Source: Miscanthus floridulus
Lineage: Eukaryota > Streptophyta > Magnoliopsida > Poales > Poaceae
Assembly: GCF_019320115.1 (NCBI RefSeq)
Contig: NC_089593.1
Location: 12,853,363 to 12,917,362, forward strand
Reading direction: 5' to 3'
Length of the DNA: 64,000 nt
Within the stretch, counting starts at the first letter, position 1. The number at the start of each line of letters is the position of its first letter. This document shows, piece by piece, positions 12,341 to 24,142 of this stretch. A model generated the notes under the pieces. That model was given only the letters and a program-made list of their open reading frames with translations, had not been told where the DNA came from and did not search any database. A program made the translations under genes and the position numbers.

Positions 12341-12999
12341 AAATGCATTTTATTTTTCTTATCTTGCTGAGCCCATCGGAATCTACTTATCACGTTACTA
12401 ATCTTATCACACAGAGTTTTTGTTGGATCAAAATATGACATTGCATAGCTTGTTTCTGCCACAACCTTAATAAGAACACCCTTGCCAGCTTTCAATCAAA
12501 GCTTCTCCTTCCACCCTTGTATTTTTTTTTCCAAACTCTTTCCTTCAAATATTCAAAAGTGTTTTTAATATCCCTATATATACCGGAAGTCCCAATACTT
12601 TTCATTACGTGCTTCTAATGTAATACCCAAGGTTGTCATCAAGTGATTTTTCCCTGAACTTTTAGTATTCATACTAAACATTATTGAAGATATCTCCTTA
12701 TTTATAGTATGCCCCGAGCAATCTTCATACAATTAAAGAATATTTTATTGCAATATCACTCTTGGTTTCTTGTGCAAATATGTTGTAATACTCAGATTGA
12801 GTGTTACTACGTAGAGAAGCTTTCTAGCCTCCTCGGTACAAGGGTACTGGTTTTTTAGGGCTGCGGACGGGAGGGGTATTTTTTATATTTTCTCTGGACT
12901 ATTGGGGAAAACTTGGCCAGTTGTTTTTACAAGTTTGCCATCACGTCATCTCAGCAATTCGAAGGTAGCTAGCCTACCGCCGCCGCCGCCCTACGTCAG
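12341..12999. other. Region upstream of the ankyrin gene
   Basis: No ORF of note. A CCGCCGCCGCC run at about 12979 lies just before the ankyrin ORF. I see no convincing TATA box at a usable distance. Confidence 0.3.
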
Positions 13000-14385
13000 G
13001 TGCGAGCTGTAGCCTCGTCGGTCCCTTGGCCGGCGACGAGCACCCAACAGAGTATGACTATCGTCTACCCTTCCCCACCAGACAGTATAATCATCCCAGA
13101 CCCTACATCTGACACGGTGAATGCTGGCTTGTACACCATTCTACCCCGCCTCAGGCCTATCCTGGAAGAGGACAACGCCCAAGCCTTCCTCCACTTCTTC
13201 CAGGGCAACATGCACTCCATGACCTGGGACTTGGTCACCCCAGAAACCCTACTTCACATCATCATCAAGAACTCCGTGCGGTGCGCCAAAGCCGTCTTGG
13301 AAGGCGGAGCCCCGGAGATGCAAGGGCTCCGTGCCTACCCCAACTGCGTCACCCAGTATGGCTTCTTCCCGATCCACCAGGCTGCCGAGATATTCTCTGT
13401 CGACATGATCAGGCTGCTCATTCGCCATGGCGCGTTGGTGAACCTGCGCACGATCGGCGGCGAGGTGATCAAGGGCCTGCTCCCACTCCATGTCGCTGTT
13501 GAGAACACCTGCATGCATAAGTATCTTGACGACAATATGTTCCTTGACGAGTTTAATCCGGACTATAGTAAGGCTGGCATCAGCGATGTCTACAAGCTTA
13601 TCCATCTCTTGTGCCTGCCGGAACTGAAGATCTTCATGGATACGACAAGGCTGATTGCAGAGCACACAGATGATCTGGTTGGTGAGATCTGCAATTACAT
13701 AAAGCATGGGAAACTTCTCCAGACTGCGGTTTTGCTCCTGGCAGCTCAAGAGCATATCAGTAAACAAGATGGGTTTGGTGATATCATTAAATTCATCGCC
13801 GAGCACAGCAGCGCCATTAAATTGAATCCTAATGGAAAGGCCGGAGGACGAGGCACATCACAAGGAAAACTATATTTCGTCAACATTGTGGATTGTTCAA
13901 GCATTGTCGTCCAGGGCTGGTAAAGCTCTCAGTCAATACATTCAAAGGCGTTCAAAGATGCCACCGCCTCGTATGGAGGTCCTTGAACGTGTTTCGTCGA
14001 TTCTCATGTTTTATAAATTTTGTCCTTACTAATGGAGAAGTTGTCATCAGCACTGAAAGCCTAGACCTCTCCCGCTATAAGTGCCCATTGCTCCCTGTGG
14101 AGTCATAGCTGATGAACTTGGGAACACTGTACCAAGGACAAGGATACTAATATGCATGCTGGAAAGGTTGTGAGAAAGAAGAAACTACCTATACATCTGG
14201 ATCTCCAGTACAAAAGGAGAAGTTTCTTCCCATTTTGGCGCTCAGCTTTAACTTATGGGTTCCCTGTGAAGGTCTATCCATCTTGGTCGTATGATGACAA
14301 GCATTTTCGTGATCTGAGACCATTCATGTTTAAGAGAGAATCGGGGGACAAAGCAGGGATCTTCTCCAGCTCCTCTAAGTCATAG
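13000..14385 (+). pseudogene. Ankyrin-repeat protein gene, 3' half frameshifted
   Basis: A 307-codon frame opens at 13000; the in-frame Met at 13054 (MTIVYPSPPDSI) is the more likely start. Ankyrin-like units are visible at residues about 84-105 (TLLHIIIKNS), 120-150 (GFFPIHQAAEIFSVDMIRLL) and 160-170 (LPLHVAVENT). This resembles a grass family of uncharacterised ankyrin proteins, presumably scaffolds for protein contacts. Around 13830-13845 the conserved-looking continuation moves to frame +2 (ALSSRAGKALSQYIQ), then near 14025 to frame +3 (ISTESLDLSRYKCPLLP), then near 14150 back to frame +1 (GKVVRKKKLPIHLDLQYK). Three frame changes point to decay, although the 5' ORF could still give a truncated protein. 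Confidence 0.6.
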
Positions 14386-14961
14386 CGTTGACCTTTTTGC
14401 AAGCATGGGGCAATCCACAAGCAATTATCAATCCAAGAGGCAATTTGGTACTGCGGCTGTATTGATAAACAATTATCAACCAAAAAGGCTATTTCTGTTT
14501 GGTAGTGCTGCATTGACGTTCTTGAAGGTCTTGAAGAAAGCATGAATGAGAAGGTGCCAAGCAAGTTGTCCTTATGTCTACGGTGTAGGTCGAAGTATCG
14601 AACCTTGGAGTGCCGTGCTTGATCGAATTCTGCTACGGCGCTAAAAATGCATCAGCTGAACCGTACTTTTATATATGCATCTACTAGTATGTATCATGCT
14701 TGACATTGAGCTGAGAATTGAATAGCTTATCAGTTCTTTCTGTGATACTGCTTCTTATGTCTATGGCCTTACTTGGCATACCAGATTGATGCTGCATATA
14801 CCCTACCATTGATGTGGGCTGTTGCTCAACGAATCCTAGAGAAGTTGCAAAGTGATCGTCTCTCAAGACCAATTTGCTAGTGGGAGGTATTTGAAAAAAT
14901 ATATTTCCCAAGTGCTTGGCAAGGCCTAAGTGCTCCCTGCTAGACAATGGCCAGTACATAT
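14386..14961. other. 3' flank of the ankyrin gene
   Basis: Mostly unique-looking sequence between the decayed ankyrin gene and the next transposon. I see no gene; the 148-codon minus ORF at 14684-15130 runs into the transposon terminus and is not supported. Confidence 0.3.
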
Positions 14962-16566
14962 CACTACGGGAATCAGGAGATTTGCCGAGTACCCCTGGCA
15001 CTCGGCAAAGGGTTTGCTGAGTGTGACACTCGACAAACGACACTCGGTGAATTTTTATCAGCAAACAGACTTTGCCGAGTGTTTTTTGTCGGACACTCGA
15101 CAAAGACTTCGCCGAGTGCCCAAAATACACTCGGCAAACATTTTTTTCAAAAAATAAAAAAAGTCACCACAAACATTTTTTTCGAAAAAAAAGCCACCAC
15201 TGGTCTGTCTCCGCCGGCCGCCGTCGGTCTCCTCGGCGGCGCCCTTCCCCTACGTCTCGCCTCCGCCGCCCACCACCACCATGCCACCACCGGCCACCAC
15301 CACCATGCCACCGCCGCCCACCACCACCACGCCACCGGCGCCCACCACCACCACACCACCACCCACCACGTCGGGGAAGAGAGGGAGAGGAGGGGACGGC
15401 CAGGCCGGATCCGCCGTCGGGGAAGAGGGAGGAGGGAGAGGAGGGGGAGGGGCGCCGGCGGTGGGAAGAGAGGGAGAGGAGTGGGCGGCCGCGCCGGATC
15501 CACCGCCGGGGAAGAGAGAGGAGGGGGCGGCCGCGCCGGATCCGCCGCCCGGGAAGAGAGAGGAGGGAGAGGAGGGGGAGGGGCGTCGGCAGTGGGAAGA
15601 GAGGGAGAGGAGGGGGCAGCCGCGTCGGGGCTGGATCCGGCCTCCCCGCGCGCCACCGTTGCCGGATCCGCCCGCGCCAGGGCCGGATCTGGTGGAGGTG
15701 GTGGAGGAGGGAGGGAGGAGCGCCAGCGAGGGAGGAGGGGAGGGCGGACCACGCCAGCGAGGGAAGAGGGGAGGGCAGGCCGCGCTGGCGAGGGAGGAGG
15801 GGAGGGCAGGCCACGCCGGCGCCGGAGAGGGAGGAGGGGAGGGCGGGGCCGCTCCAGGGCTGAGAGGGAGGAGGGGGCGGCGCGTGCGCGTGCACGGGGA
15901 GGGGGCGGCGCTTGCCCGTGCGTGGAGAAGGGGAAGGGGCGTGCGGACGCGGCGCGGGAAGAAGGGGAGCGTGCGGGGTTAAAAAAGTTTTTTTTTCGTT
16001 TGCCGAGTGTCCCAGATCTGGACACTCGGCAAAGATTTTTTTTTCATTTTTTTTCTTCTCTTTCTTTCCCAGAAAAAATATTTTTTTTACTTTGCTGAGT
16101 GTCCTAGATCTAGGCACTCGGCAATAATTTTTTTTCATTTTTTTTCTTCTCTTTCCTTCCCAGAAAAAATATTTTTTTTACTTTGCCGAGTGTCCTAGAT
16201 CTGGGCACTCGGCAAAGATTTTTTTTCATTTTTTTTCTTCTCTTTCTTTCCCAGTAAAAAATATTTTTTTACTTTGCCGAGTGTCCTAGATCTGGGCACT
16301 CGGCAAAGATTTTTTTTCATTTTTTCCCTCTCTTTCTTTCCCAGAAAAAATATTTTTCCCTTTGCCGAGTGTAAAAAAACGCTCGGCAAAGATGGGGTTT
16401 GCCGAGTGTTTTTTTTTACACTCGGCAAACCACCTCTTTACCGAGTGTTTTTTTTTGCCGAGTGTTTTTATGGCAGCACTCGGCAAAGAACTTGTTTACC
16501 GAGTGCCCGAGAGAATACACTTGGCAAACACAAAAACACTTGGCAAATTTGACGTTTCCGGTAGTG
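14962..16566. mobile_element. Non-autonomous CACTA element, 1.6 kb, with TSD TAT
   Basis: The left TIR starts CACTACGGGAATCAGGAGAT at 14962 and the right end TTTCCGGTAGTG stops at 16566. Both sides are flanked by TAT (14959-14961 and 16567-16569), the 3-bp target duplication expected of CACTA. TTTGCCGAGTG / CACTCGGCAAA subterminal repeats lie at both ends. The interior is a GC-rich block (15200-15990) with no transposase, so the element depends on enzymes supplied by another copy. It shares its subterminal motif with E2 about 1 kb away. Confidence 0.92.
15995..16375. repeat. ~92-bp tandem repeat inside the non-autonomous CACTA
   Basis: Four consecutive units combine a TTTTTTTTCATTTTTTTTC tract, a CTTTCTTTCCCAG segment and one TTTGCCGAGTG-CACTCGGCAAA palindrome. 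This multiplies the presumed transposase-binding sites. Confidence 0.85.
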
Positions 16567-16569
16567 TAT

Positions 16570-17297
16570 GTTGCCCTTAGAACAAAATGACCGATGTATA
16601 CATCGCTCTAGATACCACACTTGGCCCATGAGTTGGACATCATTGCTATCTGGTGTTTTATGTTTTTAGGCTCGCATAAACCCTCATCGAAAAATAGAGG
16701 GACATATGTTGATAGCAAAAATATGCCAACATGTGTAATATGCTCCACCATTAAGTTCCTGGCATCAAGACGATCAAGGAGCAATCATCGCATTTTGAAT
16801 TCAAACGAACAAAGCACAATTTTGAGCTGTTGATCAGTCAAAACTGGTCTGGCTGATTTCCTACACCCTGCTAGCAAGCCATGTCCGGTCCTGAGAAAAC
16901 CGGTCAGGCCAGATTCTAGAAGCAGCCAGGATGGTTTTCCTGTTCTAAGACCGGGTTGGATCTAACCCGATGAAAAATTAATTTTTGCTGTGGGCAACTA
17001 TGGATTTCGTTTTGGTGATGTTTTCTATTAGGATAAGACCACCACCCATCTGTATATATTAGAGGATCATGACCAATTGAGGATTCTAATAACTTCCCAT
17101 CATCAAAAAACCAATCTACTACTCTTAACTCCTAACCCTATCTCTTCCAACCTCTGTTGTTCGCCACATCTCTGATCTCTCGATGAGATTTGATGGCGCT
17201 CTAGGTGGCCTTGCCAATCCCAGTGCAACCTCGTTGTGCCCTTCCCCGACAGGTCTTCCTAGAAGGTGTTCAGAAGTCTGTCATGTGAAGAACGGGC
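16570..17297. other. Stretch between two CACTA elements
   Basis: No clear gene. A TGTATATATTAGAGG TATA-like motif lies near 17050, followed by a pyrimidine-rich leader and an ATG at about 17183 with a short ORF. This could be the promoter and first exon of something cut off by the element that begins at 17298, but nothing is recognisable. Confidence 0.3.
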
Positions 17298-17623
17298 CAC
17301 TACCACAATCTTGAATTACCTTGAGTGCATGCAAAAAACAACCAAGGAAATAATCCTTGGCCACCAACTATCAAGCATAATCCGTCAAGGATAGAGGATA
17401 AGAAAATTTAGTTTTCCTTGGTGTTTTTGGCAATCAAAGATGATTTCCTTGGAGGCTGGCTACCAAGGTAACTAGGATCACACCTATTTTGCCAAAGCGA
17501 CAAGAAAATGTTCCAACCGTCTTGAGGGCTAGCAACCTCCAAGGAAATAGTCCTAACTGTCAAGGAAATTAGTTTTCTTAAGGGTGAACAATCTCCAAAG
17601 AAATATACACAACTGGATTCAGG

Positions 17624-18240
17624 TTCTTTGCCGAGTGCCTGAGGCACTCAGCAAAGGCCAAATTGCACTCGGCAAAGCCTTTGCCGAGTGCGGCACTCGG
17701 CAAAGAACACACGGCAAAAAATTGATCGGCAAAGCCCTCTTTGCCGAGTGTCTTTTATCGGGCACTCGACAAAGGCTTTGCCGAGAGCCCTGGGGGCACT
17801 CGGCAAAGAAAAACGACCGTCACGGTGGCGGCCCCGTTGACGGTCGCTTTGCCGAGTGCCAACCCTGCAGGCACTCGGCAAAGTTTTTTTATTTTCTTTT
17901 TTTAAAATTCTTTGCCGAGTGCCCTCTATCTGGCCCTCAGCAAAGATGTTTTATTTTTTTTCTAAAAATTCTTTGCCGAGTGCCCCCTGGCCGGCACTCG
18001 GCAAAGTTCGATTTTTTTTAAAAAAAAAATCTTTGCCGAGTGCCCTCTGGCCGGCACTCGGCAAAGTTTGAATTTTTTTAAAAAAAAAATCTTTGCCGAG
18101 TGCCATGGTCATGGCACTCGGCAAAGCTGGAAAAATAGTTTTCCGAGCGCCCATTTTTCCAGCTTTTCCGAGTGTTGTGACCATGGCACTCGGCAACGGG
18201 GTCCTTTGCCGAGTGCAACACTCGGCAAAGTGTCCCAAAA
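17624..18240. repeat. E2 left subterminal repeats
   Basis: About ten palindromic units of the form CTTTGCCGAGTGCC-(6 to 10 bases)-GGCACTCGGCAAAG, spaced by A/T runs. Confidence 0.9.
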
Positions 18241-18289
18241 CGTCAATTTTTATTTTTTTTACATTCCATCATGACAAATAAATTCATAC

Positions 18290-18440
18290 AAACATATATC
18301 ACATATATATCTCATCCATCACATATATATCTCATTCATCACATATATATCTCATCCATCACATATATATCTCATCCATCCACACATCCATCCGCACATA
18401 TCACATCCATCACAATATATATCACATATATAATAATAAT
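18290..18440. repeat. Short tandem repeat, 20-bp unit
   Basis: Four copies of ACATATATATCTCATCCATC at about 18296-18380 are followed by looser CATCCA repeats. They lie 3' of the minus-strand TNP1-type pseudogene of E2. About 500 bp downstream of them (18440-18990) holds no recognisable coding sequence. Confidence 0.8.
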
Positions 18441-19039
18441 TGCTCAAATCCATCCAAATAAATCCACAAGTCCATCAAAGTCCACAAGTGCATCACAAGT
18501 ATATCACAAGTCCATCACCAAGTGAACAACAAATGAAAAAATACAACATGCACTCATCTCGGCCACTGCGACTGTGGTGAAGGCCCAGCTCCATCATTCG
18601 GAGGTGCATGAGGTGGATTATTCGAACCACCGTCAGATGGAGACTGCACAAAGGAGAAAAGATTGCATGTGAGACAAGATTAGTTGGATAGCTAATCTAG
18701 GAAGGTAGAGGCCATACAAGCAAAGCACAGGCAAAAGTAAAAAACTTTCATACTCATAGGAGTAGCTGCAGCTGCAGGAAGCGGAGGCGGAGGTGGAACC
18801 AACAGCCCAGCTGGTAGAGAGAAGCCCACACGTTGCCCAAGCCCTTGTAGGAACTTCGTAATGTCTGTCAGCCTCTACGCCTGGGCCTGCCGCTCAGCCC
18901 GCTCGGCCTCTAGCTGGGCCGCCATCCTCTGCTGCCCGGCCTCCAGCTCCTGACGTTGCCTCATTTCTTGTTCCAGCCGGGCCTATAATATTTCACTCCA
19001 ATGTTTCAGTAATGCAAAGTTAATTAAGGTGTGTAAAGA

Positions 19040-20712
19040 TCAATGTATGACAAGTAAAATAGGAATAACCTCGAGTGCGTCGACCCAGTGTTGTGCAACG
19101 ATCGGCCGTGTGCGAATGGCCGGGCTCTCGCTCGTGCTCCGTGCTCGGATCTGGGAGAGAGAGGGAGTAGAGGCCGTGTCGATGACGCCATCGCCAAGCC
19201 AGAACCGCCCATGCTTCTTGCCTTGCCCCGCCCTCATGATGGCCTCTCCATCGAAGTCCTGGGTGCTCGGATCATGGTCTAACCCATGGAGCGACCTCGC
19301 CACCTCAGTGTACTCACTGACGCGGGAGTGGATGCTCGGGTTCGTGTATGCCTCGGGCGGATCCTCCAGGTTGAAGGAGACGTCGGACATCGCCTTGCCC
19401 TTGTGGGCCATACACCATGCCTGGAAGTCCGAGCAAGTCTGGCCACTATGTGACGCCGACTGCGAGAAAGACAGCACGATGATTAGAAATCAGGCAAAAC
19501 TGAGCGTCACAATAGATAAATGAATTCACGTACCCATGCTTGTTTGTATCCGGCGAGGCTGTGGCTGCCTTGATGGTGTGCTCGACCTTGCATCTGCAAA
19601 CGACGGTCCCGGGCATCCCTATGCATCTTGAGGTACTCCTCCGTGAACCACCTCTCCACCATCACCGCCCAGCACTCGGGATACGCTTGGCACCACCAGG
19701 GAATCATCTACACGTCATCAAGTATTGGACATATAAGAAGATCAAATTCAACCAACTTAATCTCAAAACAAATCATTATTGATGTTCTTCATTTACCTCA
19801 AGGTACTGCTCCTAGGTCAGCTGCATCTCTCTTGCGTCTTTCTTGGTTTTCCTCTCTCCAAGCTTTGACCCGTAGTAGGTTACGATGGCCTGGATGCACA
19901 CCTCATGATGCATGTCGGTGATGAGTTTTTTACAGGCTTTTGTAGTCACCTGCTCCGCCCTGGCCTCAAATCCGTCCTCGCATCTGTAATAAGTCTGCAT
20001 ACAAAAGCGATGTATCCATTCATTATTTCAAGAAAAGTCCAATGAATGCGACGTATTGAGCAATGTTGTGCGAGGGAGACTTACCCAAAACTCTGCCTTC
20101 ACCCGCGTCATCTTGTTGGGGTACTCCGCATCGAGGGCGATGGCGTAGTGGTCAAACGAGTAGGCCGGCTCCATCTTCGATGCGTACGTGACAATGCCGG
20201 GGAAGTGTTGCCTGCACAGAAGACCCAGGATGCCATTGACTAGCCGTGCGCTACCACCCGACACAACCACCTAGTTCTTCCACAAGTGATTAAGAAAAAT
20301 TATTAGTTTTTTTTCATCATATCATATGAAGTAGTGGTGATAACATATAAAGTTACTTACTTTTGCCCTTCGGGGCGAATCACTGGGCGTTGGTGAGGAA
20401 GCGGAACCTGTGGGAGGCTCGCGGGACCTCGCAAGTAGACACTCGAAGAGGAGTCAGAGGAAGCGGAACCCGTGCCTGCTGCCTCCCCCTCCTCCTCCTC
20501 CTCATCCGTCTGCCGAACCAGCTCCTCGTCTGACTCGTCCACGGGCGCCACCTCTTCCTCCAGCTCCTCCTCACGCAGCGTGGGAGGAGACGGCCCCCTC
20601 CTATGGCTGGCGGTCCTCCTCCACCTCCTCCTGTCTGATCCCTCTGCCTCCTCCTACAGCCGGCGTGGTCTTTGGTAAATCGAGTTCACGGACCTATGAC
20701 GGTCGTCTGCCA
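19040..20712 (-). pseudogene. E2 TNP1-type (Transposase_24) gene, decayed
   Basis: Reading from an ATG at 20712 (MADDRHRS, quickly followed by a stop), the pieces are an acidic Ser/Glu-rich segment (20551-20357), NKMTRVKAEFWV (20270-20028), a Cys/Lys-rich segment (20000-19812), ECWAVMVERWF with MQGRAHHQGS (19707-19507), and KKHGRFWLGDGVIDTAST (19477-19040). The last two are diagnostic of plant Ptta/En/Spm proteins. The family protein is thought to bind the subterminal repeats. Exon boundaries are only approximate. The early stop and frame breaks make this a pseudogene. Confidence 0.65.
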
Positions 20713-20874
20713 TCTTTGTTCAATCACCTACAATAAAAAAGAAAAACAAGATGTAATTAGAAATAGGTGCAAAAATGAACAAAACATAATTACAAAAAAC
20801 ATAGTAATACATGTATTAGAAATATATGCAAAAATGAACAAAACATAATTACAAAAAACATAGTATTACATGTA

Positions 20875-22524
20875 TTAGAAATAATCTTCATGATTGAGAT
20901 TAGCTGGATCATAGGTCTCGTCATCACTATCAACATTGTCCAACTCATCAACACTATCCGAAGGAGGAATGTTGTCTTCATTGTCATTGCCTAAACGTAA
21001 TCGCTCAACACTATCCAGAGCATCTATCTGAACATGAACCTCGGCACCAGTCATCATCCACAGTGCAGGGTTTGTCACTTTGACACCTTTCGTAAAGTTC
21101 TTGATGTCTTGTCTGAATGGATGGTCAAGAGGTAGGAATTGATGATGTCTGTCGAACGACGAATACTTGCCACCCTTCTGCAACCAAATGAACCACACAC
21201 CTTCCTTGCATATTGGGCATGGGAAGTTCCCGTGAACACACCAGGCGCAGAATATCCCATAAGCCAGGAAGTCATGCAGGGAGTACTAGTACCAAATGTG
21301 CATTTTGAAGGTTGTCTTTGTAGCTCGATCGTATGTCCATACCCCTTTGTCCCAAGCACGGACCAATTCATCAAACACGGGCTCCATGAACACACCCATA
21401 TTACTCCCTGGGTGTCCAGGAATTATCAACGACAAGAATACGTTATGTCGTTGAAAGGAGACACCGAGGGGGAGATTAAGGGGGATAATGAAGATGGGCC
21501 AACATGTGTATGGGGCAACCATCATTCCATAAGGATTGAACCCATCTGTTGCCAGCGCGACACGTACATTACGAGCCTCATCTGCTTTGTCACGATGTTT
21601 GTCATTAAAGTGGATCCAAGCTTCACCATCGGATGGATGTACCATCTTGTCAGGATTGTAACGTTTGCGATTTTTGTGCCATGTCATCTGTTTCACGGAT
21701 TCCTTGGTCATGTATAGCCGTTGGATCCTCGGTAGGAACGGAAGGGACCGTAGGATTTTCACGGGGATCGTAAGTTGCCTCTTCTGGCCATCATTAGAGT
21801 CTACCTCTAGGTACCTGGAGGATTTACACTTTGGACAGAACTTTGCATGCTCGTGTTCTTTCCTAAATAGGACACACCCTTTCGGATAAGCATGTATCTG
21901 CTCATATGGCATCTTAAGTGCACGAAGGAGTTTCTATGACTCTTACATGCTCTTTGGCAGAATGTGGCCCTCCAAAAGCAGGGTGCCAATCACAGCCAAC
22001 ATCTTATCGAAGCCTTCTCGACTCAAGTTCAACTCGGACTTCAACCCCATTAAGCGTCCAATGGCATCCAGTTGAGACACCGTTGACCGATCATGAAGGG
22101 GTTTCTGTGCCGAGTCCATCATGCTGTAGAACGCCTGTGCGGCTGCCTCCATCTCCTACTTCTCACGTCCCTCATCGAACTATCCTTGGTGAAAGTCATC
22201 TAACATGTTTGCTACCCCGGCATCAGCATCAAAAGCCTCCACCCGTGGTCTCACCACCTCCTCTCTCATACGATGGGCTTCACCATGGTGGACCCACCGG
22301 GTGTAGTCCGGCGTAAATCCATTCTTCACAAGATGTTTACCCATTTCCACCGCGTTTACCCTTCTCCTGTTTCCACATTTGTTGTAGGGACACAAAACTA
22401 GGCAATGTCCTTTAGCAGCCTTGCCAAATGCACTGTTCAAGAAAGCATCGGTCTTGTTCATCCATTCCGTGGTGTAATCACTCTGACTTCTCCAGCCCAT
22501 GTACATCCACTGATGGTCATGCAT
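20875..22524 (-). pseudogene. E2 TNPD transposase (Transposase_21), truncated
   Basis: The N-terminal Transpos_assoc-like part is at 22524-22180 (WMYMGWRSQSDY, CPYNKCGNRRR), then 22152-21943. Next comes the start of the Transposase_21 domain at 21912-21286 (KFCPKCKSSRY, VRVALATDGFNPYG) and a KGGKYSSFDRHHQFLPLDHPF segment at 21198-20875. The frame then passes within about 40 codons to an acidic tail and stops. The catalytic core and the DUF4218/DUF4216 parts present in E3's TNPD are absent, which suggests an internal deletion. TNPD is the catalytic transposase of CACTA elements. This copy cannot be functional. Confidence 0.75.
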
Positions 22525-22621
22525 CCTCTAACATATGTATCAGCGAGTAATGTAACCATCAATTGCATCTACATGGTGTTCCTACTGTCTAATAGGTGAG
22601 GATAGGTCCTAATCCCACCTG

Positions 22622-22812
22622 GGATGCATAGATGAGGTTAGTTTCCATGCTCTACTCCTATCCGAGACAGAATTTCGGCAGCACCTCCCCGCTGTTCTCC
22701 AGATACACGTCCTGCCAAAGAAGAGTGCGTATCCGGAGAACAATAGGGAGGTGATGTCGAAACTCTATCTCGGACCGGAGCAGACCATGGAAACTAACCC
22801 ATCTACGCATCC
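22622..22812. repeat. Imperfect hairpin, ~86-bp arms
   Basis: The left arm (22622-22708) and right arm (about 22727-22812) are inverted copies with roughly 80 percent match by eye. Matching landmarks are GTTAGTTTCCATG on the left and CATGGAAACTAAC on the right. It lies directly upstream of the E2 TNPD start, in what would be its leader or promoter. Confidence 0.8.
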
Positions 22813-23257
22813 GCATGCTGTTCAAAAAACGTGGATAATCCAAAACAGATACGGTCATAGATATGCAAAGATCTGCATACCTCCAACTGTATCTCTTTCA
22901 AACAGGAGACGCCTAACTGGGTTACGTGATCTACGACCATGATACAGAAAGAGGGGTTATACCTAGGGTGGCGGCGGACTCAGGCTAGCAGGGCCATGGC
23001 AGGTCGGTGCAGTGGCGAGGCGATGCAGTGCAGGCAGACCGGCACGGCGATGGGAACTCTGACTCGGCTCCGATGGGCTCTTCTCTACAAAAATGGAACA
23101 AAAAACTTTCATTTAAAAAAAATTCGTCAGAACCTCCCCTGCACGGTGAGGTTTCCAAAACCTACAAAAAACAATGGCACGATGGCCGACAAGCACATAT
23201 GTCTCAAGAGAAGCCATGTAGTTTGGATATCAATCCATGCAGAAGAATCTATCCAAG

Positions 23258-23415
23258 TAGTACCACTACTTCTACTACTACTTCCACTATTGCTACTACT
23301 ACTACCACTAGTTCTACTACTACTATCACTACTTCTAATACTACTACTAACACTAGCACTACTACTACAACTAATACTACTACAACTAATACTACTACAA
23401 CTATCACTACCATGA
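23258..23415. repeat. (ACT)n trinucleotide microsatellite
   Basis: About 150 bp of imperfect CTA/ACT repeats. ORFs across it are Thr- or Ser-rich artefacts. Confidence 0.9.
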
Positions 23416-23439
23416 CAACAACAAGAGATAGGGCATACC

Positions 23440-23960
23440 TGATGGGTGCCGGGGGTAGGGTCGGGCGGCGTCGGGCTCGGGGTCACCGGAGACGGGAACG
23501 GGGTCAGGCACAGGCAGCGGAGGGGCGGGCGGTCCACGGTGCGCAGTAGGGGGCAGGGCTGGCTCCTACTCCTCCTCCTCCTCCTAATCCTCCTCCCCTC
23601 CTCCTCCTCCTAATCCTCCTCGCCTCCTCCTTGCCTCCTCCCCCTTCTCCTCCACCCCTCCTCCACTCGCCGGCGTTGGTGGGTCGGCGTGGGCGAGCTG
23701 GCCACGCTCGGCCACACGCAGGCGTGGGGGCGAGGGCTGGCGCCAGCACGCGGCGCGGGGAGGGGCCGCGGCAGGCGGCGTGCAGCGCGCGGCGTGGGCA
23801 AGGGCGGCGGCGCGCGGCGTCGGCGGTGGCCCGGTGGCTGGCGGGCGCGCGGGCTGCTTGGCGTCATGGTGGCGCGGGCAGCGAGGGCGCGCGGGCGGTG
23901 GCGCGTGCGTGTGTGCGTGTGTGCGGGGTGTGTGGGCCGGCCCAGCCGGCGGGGTTAAAT
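23440..23960. other. GC-rich zone upstream of E2 genes
   Basis: About 500 bp of CCTCCTCC runs and CG-rich sequence between the TNPD leader and the right subterminal repeats. It holds the same position as the GC-rich block of E1. Long ORFs in several frames are compositional. Confidence 0.55.
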
Positions 23961-24142
23961 CCCCCCTTTGCCGAGTGCCCCCGATCTGGCACTCGGCAAA
24001 GGTTTTTTAATTTTTTTTAACCGCCTCTTTGACGAGTGTGACCTGGCCTAGCACTCGGCAAAGAAGGGTTTCATTGAAAACAAAAATTCTTTGCCGAGTG
24101 TCCCAGATCTGGCACTCGGCAAAGTTTTTTTTTGGAAAATTC

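Noticed and set aside
15072..16138. Long ORFs of 230-380 codons on both strands
   Set aside because: GC-rich repeats give open frames on both strands with Arg/Gly/Pro/Ala-only products, all inside a non-autonomous CACTA element.
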